From Sphingosinithalassobacter sp. CS137 (GTDB taxonomy: Bacteria > Pseudomonadota > Alphaproteobacteria > Sphingomonadales > Sphingomonadaceae), in NCBI RefSeq assembly GCF_014334115.1, contig NZ_CP060494.1, positions 2,696,501 to 2,760,500 on the forward strand: a stretch of DNA of 64,000 nt, read 5' to 3'. A program made the translations under genes and the position numbers. Positions 39,588 to 49,954 of this stretch are shown here, piece by piece. How positions within the stretch are numbered: position 1 is the first letter of the stretch; each line of letters starts with the position of its first letter. The notes under the pieces were generated by a model. It was not told the DNA's origin and ran no database searches. It saw only the letters and a list, made by a program, of their open reading frames with translations.

Positions 39588-39810
39588 CCTCCGGAGTGGA
39601 TAGAGCCGCGCCAGCTGCAACGTAGAGCTGCCCGCGCATCTGTGACCTCAGCTAGCTACTGCGTTCGCGATTGCCGCGGCAGGCGAACGGGGGCGAATAA
39701 GCGTCTCTACCGCGCTGGGTCGCGGTCGCAGCGCGTTTAAGTCCCGGAACTATCGGGATGAAACTGCGACTCTGTGCAGAGGAAGCCGTTTTACAACAAC
39801 GACTTAAATG

Positions 39811-39886
39811 TGGTGCCCAGGGACGGAATCGAACCGCCGACACTGCGATTTTCAGTCGCATGCTCTACCAACTGAGCTACCTGGGC
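39811..39886 (-). tRNA. tRNA-Phe (GAA)
   Basis: On the minus strand the 76-nt cloverleaf begins GCCCAGG and ends CCTGGGC-A-CCA with the CCA encoded. The D-arm GCTCAGTTGGTAGAGC, anticodon loop CTGAAAA (GAA) and T-loop TTCGATT are complete. The preceding 39588-39810 gap shows no gene. Confidence 0.97.
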
Positions 39887-39917
39887 ACGCCAGCGGAAAC
39901 GCCGGAAGGGCCGCCTG

Positions 39918-40103
39918 TTAGTCCCGATTCTCGGGTGTGTCCAGCCCGCTGTGCGGATCGGGTGCGGCGGCTTCGCCGGGCAGGCGATAGCCTTCGCCCA
40001 GCCATTTGAGCAGATCACGGTCGCGGCAGCCACGGCTGCAGAAGGGGGCGTGCTCCTGCACTGGGGGATTGCTGCACAGGGGGCAGGTTTCGCGTCGCGC
40101 CAT
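39918..40103 (-). CDS. yacG: YacG-type zinc protein (DNA gyrase inhibitor)
   Basis: This 61-residue protein has a four-cysteine zinc site, CPLC and CSRGC, and the YacG tail RDLLKWLGEGYRLPG. E. coli YacG binds the GyrB C-terminal domain and inhibits gyrase. Two ATGs in tandem exist; 40103 has GAGGAG at a proper 5-nt distance. It directly follows the RNase E/G-like gene, a common arrangement in alphaproteobacteria. Confidence 0.9.
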   Translation of the reverse strand: MARRETCPLCSNPPVQEHAPFCSRGCRDRDLLKWLGEGYRLPGEAAAPDPHSGLDTPENRD

Positions 40104-41056
40104 CATCGCTCCTCGGCGGTTTCGAAGTGCGCCGCGCCGCCGGTCCTGCGCCCAAGCTCGGCCGTCCAGCCAGGTTCCTGTGCCAGGCGCCGCGCGACGC
40201 GCCGGCCCACCATATGGGTAGCGGGCGGGGGTGGGGGAAGCCGTTCGATCCGGCGCAGCTCCGCCCGCGCCTCGGCACCGGTCGGATCCGCGCGGACAAG
40301 CTCCGGCAAGGACGGGCGCATTCGCCGCCGAACGATCTGGAGAAAGCCGAAGCCGTTCATGCTGGTGCGCTCGAACGGCTGGGGGAGCGAGGCGTCGATG
40401 GCTTCTGCGACTGCCTGACGCGCTGCCTTGCCCGAAAGCGTGGGAAAGTCGATGCCGACCGAACCGGCGATGCCGTGGCGCTCCATCGCGCGCGCAACGG
40501 CATGGGCGGCGTTGACCGCAAGCGGCTCGAGCGGGGCGGGGCCGTCGACATCGAACAATGTCATTGCCGGCGTGAGCGAAAGCCGCAGCGCGCCGCCCGC
40601 GAAGGCGATCTCGCCGGTGCGGGCTTCCTCGAGCACTTCGGACCAGCCGGCCTGCTCGAGCAGGTCGGGCTCGTGCGGATGGAGGCGGCGGACCGGATGC
40701 CCGCTTGCAGTGATGCGCGCGAGAAGGTCGGGTCCGGTCAATGGAGCCGCGCTCTCGGCGGCGGGAACGGCTTTGGGCAGCTTTGCGCGGCCCGGCTCGG
40801 GGATCGCCTCGCGGACGATCCGCACCATCAGGCGCGCGCCCTGCGTAATCCCCTTGGGGAGCGGATCGCATAGCGCGTCGCCGCCGGATTCGAGAGTCAC
40901 TCGCCCCGTCACTCGATCGGCGAGACGGGCGAGCGCAACGGTGCCGGTGCGCGGCCCCGCGTCCGGAAGCTCGATCCTCGCCTTCCAGATCGTGCCGCGC
41001 GCGACCAGCGCGGCGCGCGTCTCACCGATGCCGGCTTCGTAGAGCCACTCAGCCAA
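40103..41056 (-). CDS. Ribonuclease E/G-family protein
   Basis: This protein of about 317 residues has the compact RNase E/G-like core seen in sphingomonads: N-terminal AEWLYEAGIGETRAAL, FDVDGPAP and GIDFPTLSGKAAR (metal-site Asp residues), and ERTSMNGFGFLQIVRRR. It lacks the long N-terminal S1 region and C-terminal scaffold of RNase E. I chose a TTG at 41056, overlapping the maf stop, because the conserved N-terminus begins there; an upstream in-frame ATG at 41110 lies inside maf. The role is probably RNA processing. Confidence 0.78.
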   Translation of the reverse strand: MAEWLYEAGIGETRAALVARGTIWKARIELPDAGPRTGTVALARLADRVTGRVTLESGGDALCDPLPKGITQGARLMVRIVREAIPEPGRAKLPKAVPAAESAAPLTGPDLLARITASGHPVRRLHPHEPDLLEQAGWSEVLEEARTGEIAFAGGALRLSLTPAMTLFDVDGPAPLEPLAVNAAHAVARAMERHGIAGSVGIDFPTLSGKAARQAVAEAIDASLPQPFERTSMNGFGFLQIVRRRMRPSLPELVRADPTGAEARAELRRIERLPPPPPATHMVGRRVARRLAQEPGWTAELGRRTGGAAHFETAEER

Positions 41057-41618
41057 ATCGATAGCCGACTGCGGCGAGCAGGGCGCGCGTTTCGTAGAGG
41101 GGCAATCCAATCACGCCCGAGTGGCTGCCGGAAAGCCAGCGCACGAAGCCCTCGGCATGGCCCTGGATGGCATAGCCGCCCGCCTTGCCCATTCCCTCGC
41201 CGGTGGAGACATATTCGTCGATTTCGGCGCGGGTGAGCCGCTTGAAAGCGACCTGCGTGTCGGCGAGGCGGGTGCGCGCGCGACCGTCGAGGCCGATCAG
41301 CGTGACCGCCGAAAGGCAATGGTGGCGCCTTCCCGAGAGCAGTTCGAGCATGCGGCGCAGATCGGCTTCGTCGGCGGGCTTGCCGAGGATGCGGCGGCCG
41401 ACCGCGATCGTGGTGTCACCGGCCAGCAGCACTTCGTCGGGAGCGCGGGGCACCGCCGCCGCCTTCGCTTCGGCGATGCGCAGCACATAGCGGCGCGGCA
41501 GTTCGCCGGGCAGCGGGTCCTCGTCAACTTCGGGAGCGGCGATGCGATCGGGCACGACGCCGATCCGGGCGAGCAAGTCGCGACGGCGCGGCGAGGTGGA
41601 GGCGAGAACGAGTTTCAT
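41049..41618 (-). CDS. maf: Maf-family nucleoside triphosphate pyrophosphatase
   Basis: This 189-residue protein has the Maf signatures LASTSPRRRDLL (5-16), EVDEDPLPGE, LAGDTTIAV and GKAGGYAIQGHAEGF. The family hydrolyses non-canonical or modified NTPs such as dTTP/UTP or m7GTP, limiting misincorporation. It lies between infA and the RNase gene, with its stop overlapping the RNase start. Confidence 0.93.
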   Translation of the reverse strand: MKLVLASTSPRRRDLLARIGVVPDRIAAPEVDEDPLPGELPRRYVLRIAEAKAAAVPRAPDEVLLAGDTTIAVGRRILGKPADEADLRRMLELLSGRRHHCLSAVTLIGLDGRARTRLADTQVAFKRLTRAEIDEYVSTGEGMGKAGGYAIQGHAEGFVRWLSGSHSGVIGLPLYETRALLAAVGYRFG

Positions 41619-41726
41619 GCCGCTGTCCCTGGAGCCTTTTCGCCTGCGGCGCCATGCCCCGGCGGCCGGTTCAGCCGCACGACGCCCAGGCCGAGGGCGA
41701 TACGACCGCGCCGGGCGGCACTCCGG

Positions 41727-41945
41727 TCACTTGAAGCGATAGGTGATCCGGCCCTTGGTCAGATCATAGGGCGTGAGCTCGACGAGTACTTCGTCGCCCA
41801 CCAGCACGCGGATACGGTTCTTGCGCATCTTGCCGGCGGTATGGCCCAGAATCTCGTGGTCGTTCTCGAGCCGCACGCGAAACATGGCGTTGGGCAGCAG
41901 CTCCACCACCTGTCCGCGCATCTCGAGCAGTTCTTCCTTTGCCAA
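41727..41945 (-). CDS. infA: Translation initiation factor IF-1
   Basis: This 72-residue OB-fold protein has [36 protein letters not shown] and [10 protein letters not shown], a full match to IF-1. The start codon is TTG at 41945, with GAGG 5 nt upstream; no ATG gives the conserved N-terminus. It leads the infA, maf, RNase, yacG run. Confidence 0.95.
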   Translation of the reverse strand: MAKEELLEMRGQVVELLPNAMFRVRLENDHEILGHTAGKMRKNRIRVLVGDEVLVELTPYDLTKGRITYRFK

Positions 41946-42049
41946 AGAAACCTCGTTGATGCCGATTCGAGCGCCGGAGCCTTTACTCTCGCGCGCTCGA
42001 AAAAGGAAGCCGGGCGCGACGCCGCCGCGCCCGGCGATCCCAGGGGCGA

Positions 42050-43975
42050 TCAGGCGGGGTTGTGTTCGGCGAGGAACGCCTCGAGCGCCTCGAGGAATTC
42101 GACGCGATCTTCCTCGCGGCTGAGACCGTGATCGCCCTCTTCCTGTTCGATATAGGTGACGTCCTTTCCGGCCGCCCGCATCCGCTCGTACATCTCGCGC
42201 GACTGGCTTTCGGGAAGGCGCAGGTCCTCCTTGCCGTGAACCAGCAGCAGCGGGATGCGGATGTCGTTCACGAAATTGATCGGCGAGATGTCGCTCAGAT
42301 CGGGTGCCTGCTCGGAGAGCCAGTCGGTGAAGTTGTTGCCGAGGAAGCGCTTGTCGTGCGCCAGCATGCGGTTCATGTCGGACACGCCGGCGAACGAGAC
42401 GGCGCAGCGGTAGAGATCCGAATCGCGCTGGGCCGCCCGCATCGCGGCATAGCCGCCATAAGAGCCGCCGACGATGCAGACGCGTCCCGCATCGGCGATT
42501 CCCTCTCCGGCAAGATGCGTGATCGCGTCGTTCAGGTCATCCTGCATCTTGCGGCCCCACTCGCCGTCGCCCGCAAGCGCGAAGGCCCGCCCATAGCCGC
42601 TCGACCCGCGATAATTGGGCTGCACGACCGCATAGCCGCGGCTGGCGAGAAACTGCGCCCACCAGTCATAGGTCTCATAGTCGCGTACGAACGGGCCGCC
42701 ATGGGGCATGACGATCAGCGGCAGGTTTTCGGAGCGGCCGCGCGGGAGCGTGAGCACCGCCTCGATCGGAAGACCGTCGCGCGCCGCGTAGCGGATCGTC
42801 GAGACCGGGTTGAGCTTGGCGAGGCGGATCGTGCGATTGTCGAACGCGATCGGCGGCATCTCTCCGGAGGCTCGATCGTAGAGGAAATAGGCGCCGGGCG
42901 AATCGGCCGCCCCGACATGGACAAGAACGCGGCCATAGTCGTTGCTGTAGCTGACGATCGTGGCAGCCCCGCCGGTCACCTTGCCGTCGACTTCCGCCTG
43001 GATCGCCGCCAGATCCTCGTCGAGCCAGCGGATTTCGGGACCTTCGTTGAGATAGCGGACGCCCAGCAGCTTGGTCTGGTCCGCATTCGTTCTGTAACCG
43101 AGGATGTCGTGCGCTTCGTCTCCATAGAGCGGCTCGCCAAGCGCCATCGTGGCCAGATCATAGCGATAGATGCGGCGGATCCCGTCTTCTCCCTCGGCAA
43201 GCGAGAGGACCGTGCCGTCCGCCAGGAACAGATCGGGCTTGGTCACTTGCTCACGATAGGCGACCTGGCGGTCGATGATGTCGCGGAATCCGTCGCGATC
43301 GCTGTCCCGGTAAATCGCGCGGTACTTGCCGTCGATGTTGCCGATCCCGACGCGGACGTCGCCGTCCCCGTCGGTGATCCAGCTGAAGATGCCTTCGCGC
43401 CCGTCCGTGATCAGCTTGCTGCGCCCCGTCGAAACGTCGAACTCGAGCACTTCGGGCCAGAAACCGGGCTCGCGCAGATATTCCGCGCGCTGCATCGACA
43501 TGCGGACGCGCGGCGTGCCGTCGTTCGCCACCCAGATCACATCGTCGGCGTAGCGGCCGACCTGACGCGATCGGGTGAGCAGCGGCACGGTCTCGCTGCC
43601 GTCGGCTTTGATGCCGACCGCGCGGGTGATATAGGAAATTCCCGAGCGGCCGAACGGCGCATCGCCTCCGACGCCGGCGACGAGCCAATCCTCGTTGACC
43701 CATCGGATCCACAGCAGATCGTTCTCGCCGAGCGGGATCAGCGAGGGCGATCCTTCGCCGATCGGAACGATGCCGAGGAACTGCTCGCCTCGCACGGCGA
43801 TCCGGCCGACGATCTTGTTGCCGCTGGGGGAGAGTTGCGGCGCCTCGAGCGCCGGCAGCGCCGCGAAGTCGGCCGCGCTGAACTGGCTGCCGGCCTGTGC
43901 CACCGCAGGCGACGCGGCGAGCGTCATCGGCAGCGCAGCGGCAAGCGCCGCCGCAACAAAACAGTGGATTTTCAT
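42050..43975 (-). CDS. S9-family (prolyl oligopeptidase-type) peptidase, secreted
   Basis: This protein of about 641 residues starts [29 protein letters not shown], a signal peptide with cleavage after AQA. A beta-propeller region follows, then the alpha/beta hydrolase domain with nucleophile Ser in [10 protein letters not shown], the acid in [12 protein letters not shown] and His in [10 protein letters not shown]. The ATG at 43975 (GGGGGTAC upstream) is preferred over one at 44029. It is probably a periplasmic aminopeptidase or dipeptidyl peptidase. The gene stands alone after the hppA terminator. Confidence 0.9.
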   Translation of the reverse strand: MKIHCFVAAALAAALPMTLAASPAVAQAGSQFSAADFAALPALEAPQLSPSGNKIVGRIAVRGEQFLGIVPIGEGSPSLIPLGENDLLWIRWVNEDWLVAGVGGDAPFGRSGISYITRAVGIKADGSETVPLLTRSRQVGRYADDVIWVANDGTPRVRMSMQRAEYLREPGFWPEVLEFDVSTGRSKLITDGREGIFSWITDGDGDVRVGIGNIDGKYRAIYRDSDRDGFRDIIDRQVAYREQVTKPDLFLADGTVLSLAEGEDGIRRIYRYDLATMALGEPLYGDEAHDILGYRTNADQTKLLGVRYLNEGPEIRWLDEDLAAIQAEVDGKVTGGAATIVSYSNDYGRVLVHVGAADSPGAYFLYDRASGEMPPIAFDNRTIRLAKLNPVSTIRYAARDGLPIEAVLTLPRGRSENLPLIVMPHGGPFVRDYETYDWWAQFLASRGYAVVQPNYRGSSGYGRAFALAGDGEWGRKMQDDLNDAITHLAGEGIADAGRVCIVGGSYGGYAAMRAAQRDSDLYRCAVSFAGVSDMNRMLAHDKRFLGNNFTDWLSEQAPDLSDISPINFVNDIRIPLLLVHGKEDLRLPESQSREMYERMRAAGKDVTYIEQEEGDHGLSREEDRVEFLEALEAFLAEHNPA

Positions 43976-44032
43976 AATGTACCCCCAAGATGATGTGGGC
44001 AGGCTATGGCCGCCTGTCAGCATCCACAAGCC

Positions 44033-44067
44033 AAAAAAAGAACCCGCCCGGCGTCGCCGGACGGGTT
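44033..44067 (-). terminator. Rho-independent terminator of hppA
   Basis: On the minus strand AACCCGTCCGGCG pairs with CGCCGGGCGGGTT around a short loop, with one mismatch, followed by a run of seven T (plus-strand A at 44033-44039). It lies 27 bp past the hppA stop. Confidence 0.85.
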
Positions 44068-44093
44068 TATCACGCCTGTGATATTGCGGGCCT

Positions 44094-46331
44094 TCAGCCC
44101 CCGGCGGCCGCCAGTGCCGCGAGGAGCAGCAGCGCGACGATGTTGGTGATCTTGATCATCGGGTTCACTGCGGGACCGGCGGTGTCCTTGTAGGGATCGC
44201 CGACGGTGTCGCCGGTCACCGCGGCCTTGTGCGCCTCGGAGCCCTTGCCGCCGTGATTGCCGTCCTCGATGTACTTCTTGGCATTGTCCCAGGCGCCGCC
44301 GCCCGAGGTCATCGAGATCGCGACGAACAGCCCCGAGACGATCACGCCCAGCAGCAGCGCGCCGACCGCGGCGAAGCCCTGGCTGCGGCCGTATTCGGCG
44401 GCGCTTCCATAGGCGACCGGCAGCGGATCGGGCGCTCCGGCAGCCGCGACCGCCATCACCGCGAAATAGACGACGATCGGCGCCAGCACCGGCAGCAGCG
44501 AAGGAAGGATCATCTCCTTGATCGCCGCCCGGGTGACGATGTCGACCGTGCGACCGTAATTGGGACGGCTGGTGCCTTCCATGATGCCGGGATTGTCGCG
44601 GAACTGCGTGCGGACGTCTTCGACCACATGCCCCGCCGCGCGGCCCACCGCGGTCATGCCGAACGCGCCGAACAGATAAGGGAGCAGTGCACCGAGCAAC
44701 AGCCCGACGATGACATAGGGGTTGGAGAGCGAGAAATCGACGGCGCTGGTCAGCCCCAGCTCGACCGAGAAATGGTCGAGATCAGTGGTATAGGCGCCGA
44801 ACAGGACGAGCGCGGCGAGGCCCGCGGAGCCGATCGCATAGCCCTTGGTCACTGCCTTGGTGGTGTTCCCCACCGCGTCGAGCGCGTCGGTGCGGTGGCG
44901 CACGTCGTCGGGAAGCCCCGCCATCTCGGCGATGCCGCCGGCATTGTCGGTCACCGGGCCATAGGCATCGAGCGCGACGACCATTCCGGTGAGCGCCAGC
45001 AGCGAGGTGGCGGCGAAGGCGATGCCGATGATGCCCGCGATCTGATAGGCGGCGATCACCGCGACGACGATCACCAGCGTGGGCAGCGCGGTCGCCTCGA
45101 GGCTGATCGCGAGACCCTGGATCACGTTGGTGCCGTGGCCGGTCTCGGACGCCTTGGCGATCGACTTGACCGGACGATAGGCGGTGCCGGTGTAATATTC
45201 GGTGATCCACACCAACAGGCCGGTGACGAGCAGGCCGATCATCATGCAGGCGAACAGCCCCCAGCCGGTGAAGCTCGGGCCGATCGCGAGCCCCGCGTCG
45301 ATGCCCTCGACCAGCGCGAGGTCGACGGGGACTTCGTCCATGCCGATCCCGCCGCCGATCACGGCGGAAAGATCGCCGAGCGTCGCCTGGGTGACCGCCC
45401 AGATCGCCGGGACCGAGAGGATCGCGGTGGTGAGAAAGCCCTTGTAGAGCGCGCCCATGATCGACTCCTTGCGGCCAAGCCGGACCGCATAGGTGCCGAT
45501 GATCGAGGTCAGAATGCAGACACCGCCCACGATCAGCGGCAGGCTCATCAGCGCCAGCAGCCGATCCGGCGCAAGGCCCTGCACCAGCAGCGCGATCGAC
45601 ACCATGGTGATGCCGAGCGTGACGACATAGGTTTCGAACAGATCGGCGGCCATGCCCGCGCAATCGCCGACATTGTCGCCGACATTGTCGGCAATAACGG
45701 CGGGGTTGCGGGGGTCATCCTCGGGAATGCCGGCCTCCACCTTGCCGACCAGATCGGCGCCTACGTCGGCTGCCTTGGTGAAGATGCCGCCGCCCAGCCG
45801 CGCGAAGATCGAGATCAGCGATGCGCCGAAGGCAAGCGCGGTGAGCCCCTCGACCACCGGCCGCCCATTGGGCGCATGGCCGGCGACGCCGACGAGATAC
45901 CAGAAGAGCAGCGCGATCGAGAGCAGGCCGAGCCCTGCGACGAGCATCCCGGTGACTGCGCCCGAGCGAAAGGCAAGCGTGAGCCCGCCCTGCAGCGAGC
46001 CCCGCGCCGCCTCGGCAGTACGCACGTTCGCGCGCACCGAGATGTTCATGCCGACGAAGCCGGCAACGCCCGACAGGATCGCGCCGAGAAGGAAGCCGAC
46101 CGTGGAAAGCAGGCCGAGCGTGAAGAAGAGGATGATGGCGACGATCACGCCGACGACCGCGATCGTGCGGTATTGCCGGCCGAGATAGGCCTTGGCGCCT
46201 TCCTGAATTGCCGCGGCGATGTCCTGCATCTTCGCGTCGCCCGCGGGCGCTTTCAGGACCTGTCGGCTGGTAACGAATCCATAGACGACGGCGATCACGC
46301 CGCAGACGATGGCGAGATAGACGATCTCCAT
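44094..46331 (-). CDS. hppA: Membrane-bound proton-pumping pyrophosphatase, K+-independent type
   Basis: This 745-residue membrane pump of about 16 helices couples PPi hydrolysis to proton transport across the inner membrane. [20 protein letters not shown] is the first helix. The PPi site includes the acidic motifs near [23 protein letters not shown] and [25 protein letters not shown] carries Lys where K+-dependent pumps have Ala, which marks the K+-independent class (as in Rhodospirillum rubrum). The start at 46331 gives the conserved N-terminus. It lies downstream of thiL with a 299-bp gap containing a REP-like pair. Confidence 0.95.
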   Translation of the reverse strand: MEIVYLAIVCGVIAVVYGFVTSRQVLKAPAGDAKMQDIAAAIQEGAKAYLGRQYRTIAVVGVIVAIILFFTLGLLSTVGFLLGAILSGVAGFVGMNISVRANVRTAEAARGSLQGGLTLAFRSGAVTGMLVAGLGLLSIALLFWYLVGVAGHAPNGRPVVEGLTALAFGASLISIFARLGGGIFTKAADVGADLVGKVEAGIPEDDPRNPAVIADNVGDNVGDCAGMAADLFETYVVTLGITMVSIALLVQGLAPDRLLALMSLPLIVGGVCILTSIIGTYAVRLGRKESIMGALYKGFLTTAILSVPAIWAVTQATLGDLSAVIGGGIGMDEVPVDLALVEGIDAGLAIGPSFTGWGLFACMMIGLLVTGLLVWITEYYTGTAYRPVKSIAKASETGHGTNVIQGLAISLEATALPTLVIVVAVIAAYQIAGIIGIAFAATSLLALTGMVVALDAYGPVTDNAGGIAEMAGLPDDVRHRTDALDAVGNTTKAVTKGYAIGSAGLAALVLFGAYTTDLDHFSVELGLTSAVDFSLSNPYVIVGLLLGALLPYLFGAFGMTAVGRAAGHVVEDVRTQFRDNPGIMEGTSRPNYGRTVDIVTRAAIKEMILPSLLPVLAPIVVYFAVMAVAAAGAPDPLPVAYGSAAEYGRSQGFAAVGALLLGVIVSGLFVAISMTSGGGAWDNAKKYIEDGNHGGKGSEAHKAAVTGDTVGDPYKDTAGPAVNPMIKITNIVALLLLAALAAAGG

Positions 46332-46480
46332 ATCGCGTGCATCCTTCCCCTGTGTGGCACGGGTCCGGTCTGCGCCGGCTCCTGCGCGTTTGTTGAAGCT
46401 AACAGGGTGCGGCGCGAGCGCAAGCGGTGGTGAAAGCGGGGTCGGCGGAGAGCGGGACGGACGATGCTGCCTTCTCGCAC

Positions 46481-46557
46481 CGCTCGTCCCGAGCAAAGTC
46501 GAGGGACGTGCGGCATGCGGTGCCTGCGGTGTCTCGACTTCGCTCGACACGAACGGC
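46481..46557. repeat. Paired REP-like palindromes in inverted orientation
   Basis: Two small palindromes, one around GTCCCGAGCAAAGTCGAGGG (about 46486-46507) and one around GTGTCTCGACTTCGCTCGAC (about 46530-46550), are imperfect reverse complements of each other. This is the doublet layout of REPIN/BIME elements; a TCGACTTCGCTCGA core is, from memory, frequent in sphingomonad intergenic DNA. It fills part of the thiL-hppA gap, in which no gene was seen. Confidence 0.6.
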
Positions 46558-46630
46558 GGGCGGGATACGCGACGAAGCGACATTCACGCGCGTCACCCGA
46601 GCCTCACGCCGGCACCCGCGATGCGGCAGG

Positions 46631-47797
46631 TCAGCCGTGCTCGAAGCCCAGCCGGTCCGGAAGCAGGACGGCCGCGCCGGCGTCGGTTGCGTGCAGACCC
46701 GATCCAGTTGCGAAGCTGCCGATGCATGTCGCAGGCAGCGGCGGCTCGGCGCCGGCCGGAAGCGCGAAGAGCAGCTCGTAATCGTCGCCCGCGGTCGCGG
46801 CGGCGAGGCGGGATTCGCGCGTGTCGCCGCGATGGGCGACGTAGCCTGCCGAGAGCGGAATGGTCGCCAGATCGACCGTCACGGCAAGGCCACTCGCTTC
46901 CGCCATGCGCCGCGCGTCGATCAGGAGCCCGTCGGAAACGTCCATCATCGCGTGCACGTGCGGCGCAAGCGCGGCGCCTTCCGCCAGGCGCGGCTCGGGA
47001 CGGCGATAGCGTGCGAGCAGCGTCGCCGGCCCCGCCTCGCCGCGCGCGATCGCCAGACCCGCGCCGGCGTCTCCGATCGTGCCGGTTACCCATAGCGCAT
47101 CGCCGGGTCGGGCACCCGAACGCGCAGGGGCGCGGGCGCTACGGCCCAGTGCGGTGAGCGCAAAGGTGCGCGGCGCGCCGGACGGCACCGACACCGTGTC
47201 GCCGCCCAGCAGCGGACAGGCGAAGTGGCGCAGCGCCGCATCGAGCCCGGCGAGAAACGCGCGGTCCCAATCGGCATCGGGCGCAAGCGGATGACCGAGG
47301 AGCACGCCTTCGGGCGCCGCGCCCTTGGCCGCGAGATCGGAGAGATTCACGGCGAGCAGCTTCCAGGCCACGTCCTCTGGGGGATCGTCCGCGAGGAAAT
47401 GGACTCCTTCGACAATCAGATCGGTAGTGAGCACCAGGTCGCCCAGCACCGCCGTGTCGTCGACCAGACCGCGCGCCGCCGGGTGCAGCGGGAGGCTGCG
47501 GAGCGCGGCGATCAGCTCGGCTTCGCTTAGGCCTCGCCGCCGCGGCGGCGGCGGCGCGGCGAGCAGCCAGCTGCGGATCGCGCTCGCCAGGTTGGGCGGA
47601 TCGTCGGCGACGATGCGCAGCTGGTCGATCGCGGCGACGAGTGCGCTCAGCGGCAGCGCACGCACGGCAGCCGCCGCTTCGAGCGCGGACCAGAAGACGG
47701 GTTCGAGGCTGATCGACGTCGGGTGGCCGGCGATGGTGATCGAGCGCTTGACCGGGCCAGCGAAGCCGCCGGGAAGCACGGGGAGGGAAGCGCTCAT
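46631..47797 (-). CDS. thiL: Ribbon-helix-helix domain fused to thiamine-monophosphate kinase
   Basis: This is a 388-residue two-part protein. Residues about 15-78 (VKRSITIAGHPTSISLEPVFW and LVAAIDQLR) match the RHH_4 ribbon-helix-helix domain, normally a free-standing protein of about 80 residues. After a linker AAPPPPRRRG, residues about 89-388 are ThiL: HPAARGLVDDTAVL, TTDLIVEGVHFL, AVNLSDLAAKGA and MDVSDGLLIDARRM. ThiL phosphorylates thiamine phosphate to thiamine diphosphate. GGAGGAGG precedes the ATG at 47797. The codon at the usual ThiL start is CTA and no ATG/GTG/TTG lies close by, so ThiL depends on the fused start. The junction is a GC-repeat tract, so a frameshift error must be excluded. 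Confidence 0.82.
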   Translation of the reverse strand: MSASLPVLPGGFAGPVKRSITIAGHPTSISLEPVFWSALEAAAAVRALPLSALVAAIDQLRIVADDPPNLASAIRSWLLAAPPPPRRRGLSEAELIAALRSLPLHPAARGLVDDTAVLGDLVLTTDLIVEGVHFLADDPPEDVAWKLLAVNLSDLAAKGAAPEGVLLGHPLAPDADWDRAFLAGLDAALRHFACPLLGGDTVSVPSGAPRTFALTALGRSARAPARSGARPGDALWVTGTIGDAGAGLAIARGEAGPATLLARYRRPEPRLAEGAALAPHVHAMMDVSDGLLIDARRMAEASGLAVTVDLATIPLSAGYVAHRGDTRESRLAAATAGDDYELLFALPAGAEPPLPATCIGSFATGSGLHATDAGAAVLLPDRLGFEHG

Positions 47798-47827
47798 GAT
47801 CCTCCTCCGCGCGGAGGAGGGGCTGCG

Positions 47828-49657
47828 TCATTCCTCATCGAAAAGGCTGGCGAGCTGCTCGATCATCGTGCCGGCGAGCTGCTCGGCATCCATGATCGTC
47901 ACCGCCTTCTGGTAATAGCGGGTGACGTCATGCCCGATGCCGATCGCGACCAGCTCGACCGGCGATCGGCCCTCGATCCAGCCGATCACCTGGCGCAGGT
48001 GGCGTTCGAGATAGCTGCCCGAATTGACCGACAGCGTCGAATCGTCGACCGGCGCGCCATCGGAGATCACCATCAGCACCTTGCGCTCTTCGGGTCGGCC
48101 GATCAGCCGGTTGTGCGCCCAGAGCAGCGCCTCGCCGTCGATATTCTCCTTGAGCAGCCCTTCGCGCATCATGAGGCCGAGCGATTTCTTGGCGCGGCGC
48201 CACGGTTCGTCGGCCTGTTTGTAGACGATGTGGCGCAGATCATTGAGGCGGCCGGGCTGCGGCGGGCGACCTTCGGCGAGCCACTTCTCGCGGCTCTGGC
48301 CGCCCTTCCAGGCGCGGGTGGTGAAGCCCAGTATCTCGGTCTTCACGCCGACGCGCTCCAGCGTGCGGGCGAGGATGTCGGCGCTGATCGCCGCGATCGA
48401 GATCGGACGGCCGCGCATCGATCCCGAGTTGTCGATCAGGATGGTGACGACCGTGTCGCGGAAATCGGTGTCGCGCTCGACCTTGTAGGAAAGCGACTGC
48501 ATCGGATTGACGACGACGCGCGCCAGACGCGCGGCATCGAGCAGCCCTTCCTCCTGATCGAAGTCCCAGCTCCGGCTCTGTTGCGCCATCAGCCGGCGCT
48601 GGAGCCGATTGGCGAGCTTGGTCACTACCCCCTGGAGATGAACGAGCTGCTGATCGAGATAGGAGCGCAGCCGCTCCAGCTCTTCGTCATCGCACAATTC
48701 GGTCGCCGCGATCACTTCGTCGAACTGGCTGGTGAACGCCCGATATTCGAACTGGGGGGGGAGATCGGACCAGGGGCGATTGGGGCGGACAGGCATCATG
48801 CCTTCCTCGCCGTCATCGCCCGGATCGCCCTCGGCGTCGTCCATGGACTCGTCCTGGCGCTGCTCGCCTTCGGCGTCCTCGTTCTCGCCCTCGCTCTGCT
48901 CGCCGCGCGCCTCGACTTCGCCTTCGCCGCTTTGGGACTGTTCCTCGCCTTGCTCTTCGTTCTGGTCCTCGCCGTCCTCGGTGCCTTCGTCGTCGCTGCC
49001 GCCCTCGTCCTGGTCGTCGGGCAGCATGTCGCCTTCGGTCAGCTCGAGGTCGGCGAGCAGCTTCGACACGAACTGCGCGAAATTGGCCTGATCGTCGATC
49101 GCCAGCGGCAGCGCGTCGAGATCGCTGCCCGCCTTTTCCTCGATCCAGTCGCGGACCAGCGCGAGCCCCGGCGCGGCGCTTGCGGGCGCGGCCCGGCCGG
49201 TGAGCCGCTCGCGCACCATCAGGCCGATGGCGGTGGACAGCGGCACTTCGTCGCGGCTGCGGGCGCGGGCGATGGGATCGGACCGCAGCCGTAGCGCGAG
49301 CGAATGCTCCAGATTGTCGGCGATGCCGGCGTAGCCGCGCGAGCCCAGCGCCTCGACGCGCGCGGTCTCCACCGCGTCGAACACGGCGCGGGCGATGGCT
49401 TCCTTGGGTGCACCGCGCTGATGCAGCGTGCTGTCATGATGGCGGCGGCGCAGCGCAAAACCGTCGGCGAAGCCGCGCGCTTCGGCGATCTGCTCGCGCG
49501 GCAGCGTTCGGCTGGGCAGCGGCACCTTCATGCTCTTGCCCGATTGCGACGGCGCATCCGCCGTGAAGCTCAGTTCGACCTCGGCGTCCTGCGCAAGCGC
49601 GCGCGCCGCGCCGCCGAGCACGCCGCGCAGCCGATCGATGGGAGAGTCGGTGGCCAT
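47828..49657 (-). CDS. cobT: Cobaltochelatase subunit CobT
   Basis: This 609-residue protein has an N-terminal CobT region ([21 protein letters not shown]), a highly acidic middle stretch (about 210-285, [18 protein letters not shown]), and a C-terminal von Willebrand A domain with the metal-site DNSGSM and a second motif near VISDGAP. CobT pairs with the AAA+ protein CobS to drive CobN-dependent cobalt insertion in the aerobic cobalamin route. cobN is not in the window. It is followed 30 bp later by the thiL fusion gene. Confidence 0.92.
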   Translation of the reverse strand: MATDSPIDRLRGVLGGAARALAQDAEVELSFTADAPSQSGKSMKVPLPSRTLPREQIAEARGFADGFALRRRHHDSTLHQRGAPKEAIARAVFDAVETARVEALGSRGYAGIADNLEHSLALRLRSDPIARARSRDEVPLSTAIGLMVRERLTGRAAPASAAPGLALVRDWIEEKAGSDLDALPLAIDDQANFAQFVSKLLADLELTEGDMLPDDQDEGGSDDEGTEDGEDQNEEQGEEQSQSGEGEVEARGEQSEGENEDAEGEQRQDESMDDAEGDPGDDGEEGMMPVRPNRPWSDLPPQFEYRAFTSQFDEVIAATELCDDEELERLRSYLDQQLVHLQGVVTKLANRLQRRLMAQQSRSWDFDQEEGLLDAARLARVVVNPMQSLSYKVERDTDFRDTVVTILIDNSGSMRGRPISIAAISADILARTLERVGVKTEILGFTTRAWKGGQSREKWLAEGRPPQPGRLNDLRHIVYKQADEPWRRAKKSLGLMMREGLLKENIDGEALLWAHNRLIGRPEERKVLMVISDGAPVDDSTLSVNSGSYLERHLRQVIGWIEGRSPVELVAIGIGHDVTRYYQKAVTIMDAEQLAGTMIEQLASLFDEE

Positions 49658-49741
49658 GGGATCGTGTTTGCGGGGAGCGGGGGCAAGGATGCAAGGGCGG
49701 ATTCGCCGCAGCGTCGCCGGAAAGGTTGGGATCGTCGGCGG

Positions 49742-49954
49742 TCAGCGCCTCAGCCGGCGGCGCAGCGCAGCGTGGATGACATCCATCAGGCTGGGTCGCC
49801 GAACCGCCGGCAGCGGCGCGGCTGCGGCGGCAGAAGCATCCTCGAGCCGCTCGGCGACGATCTGCTTAAGATAGGCGAACTCGTCGCCATAGATCGGTCC
49901 GCCCTCGCCGCCGCGTGCGGTCCAGCGCTTCGGGTCGAGCGAGTCGCCGCTCAT
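49742..49954 (-). CDS. Small conserved-looking protein between cobS and cobT
   Basis: A 70-residue protein with [38 protein letters not shown] and a basic tail LRRRLRR. I do not recognise the family. The start overlaps the cobS stop (ATGA), which supports translation, and cobT begins 84 bp after it. Its position suggests a chelatase-related or simply co-transcribed role; no function is proposed. Confidence 0.6.
   Translation of the reverse strand: MSGDSLDPKRWTARGGEGGPIYGDEFAYLKQIVAERLEDASAAAAAPLPAVRRPSLMDVIHAALRRRLRR

Noticed and set aside
40103-41110. Upstream ATG start (41110) for the RNase E/G-like gene
   Set aside because: It would overlap maf by 62 bp and add a Pro/Ser-rich segment before the conserved AEWLYEAGIGE start; the TTG at 41056 fits better.
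37170-46433. Very long shadow frames opposite paoC (816 codons), the S9 peptidase (643) and hppA (734)
   Set aside because: Each lies wholly opposite a gene with complete family motifs and has an unnatural His/Arg/Asp composition.
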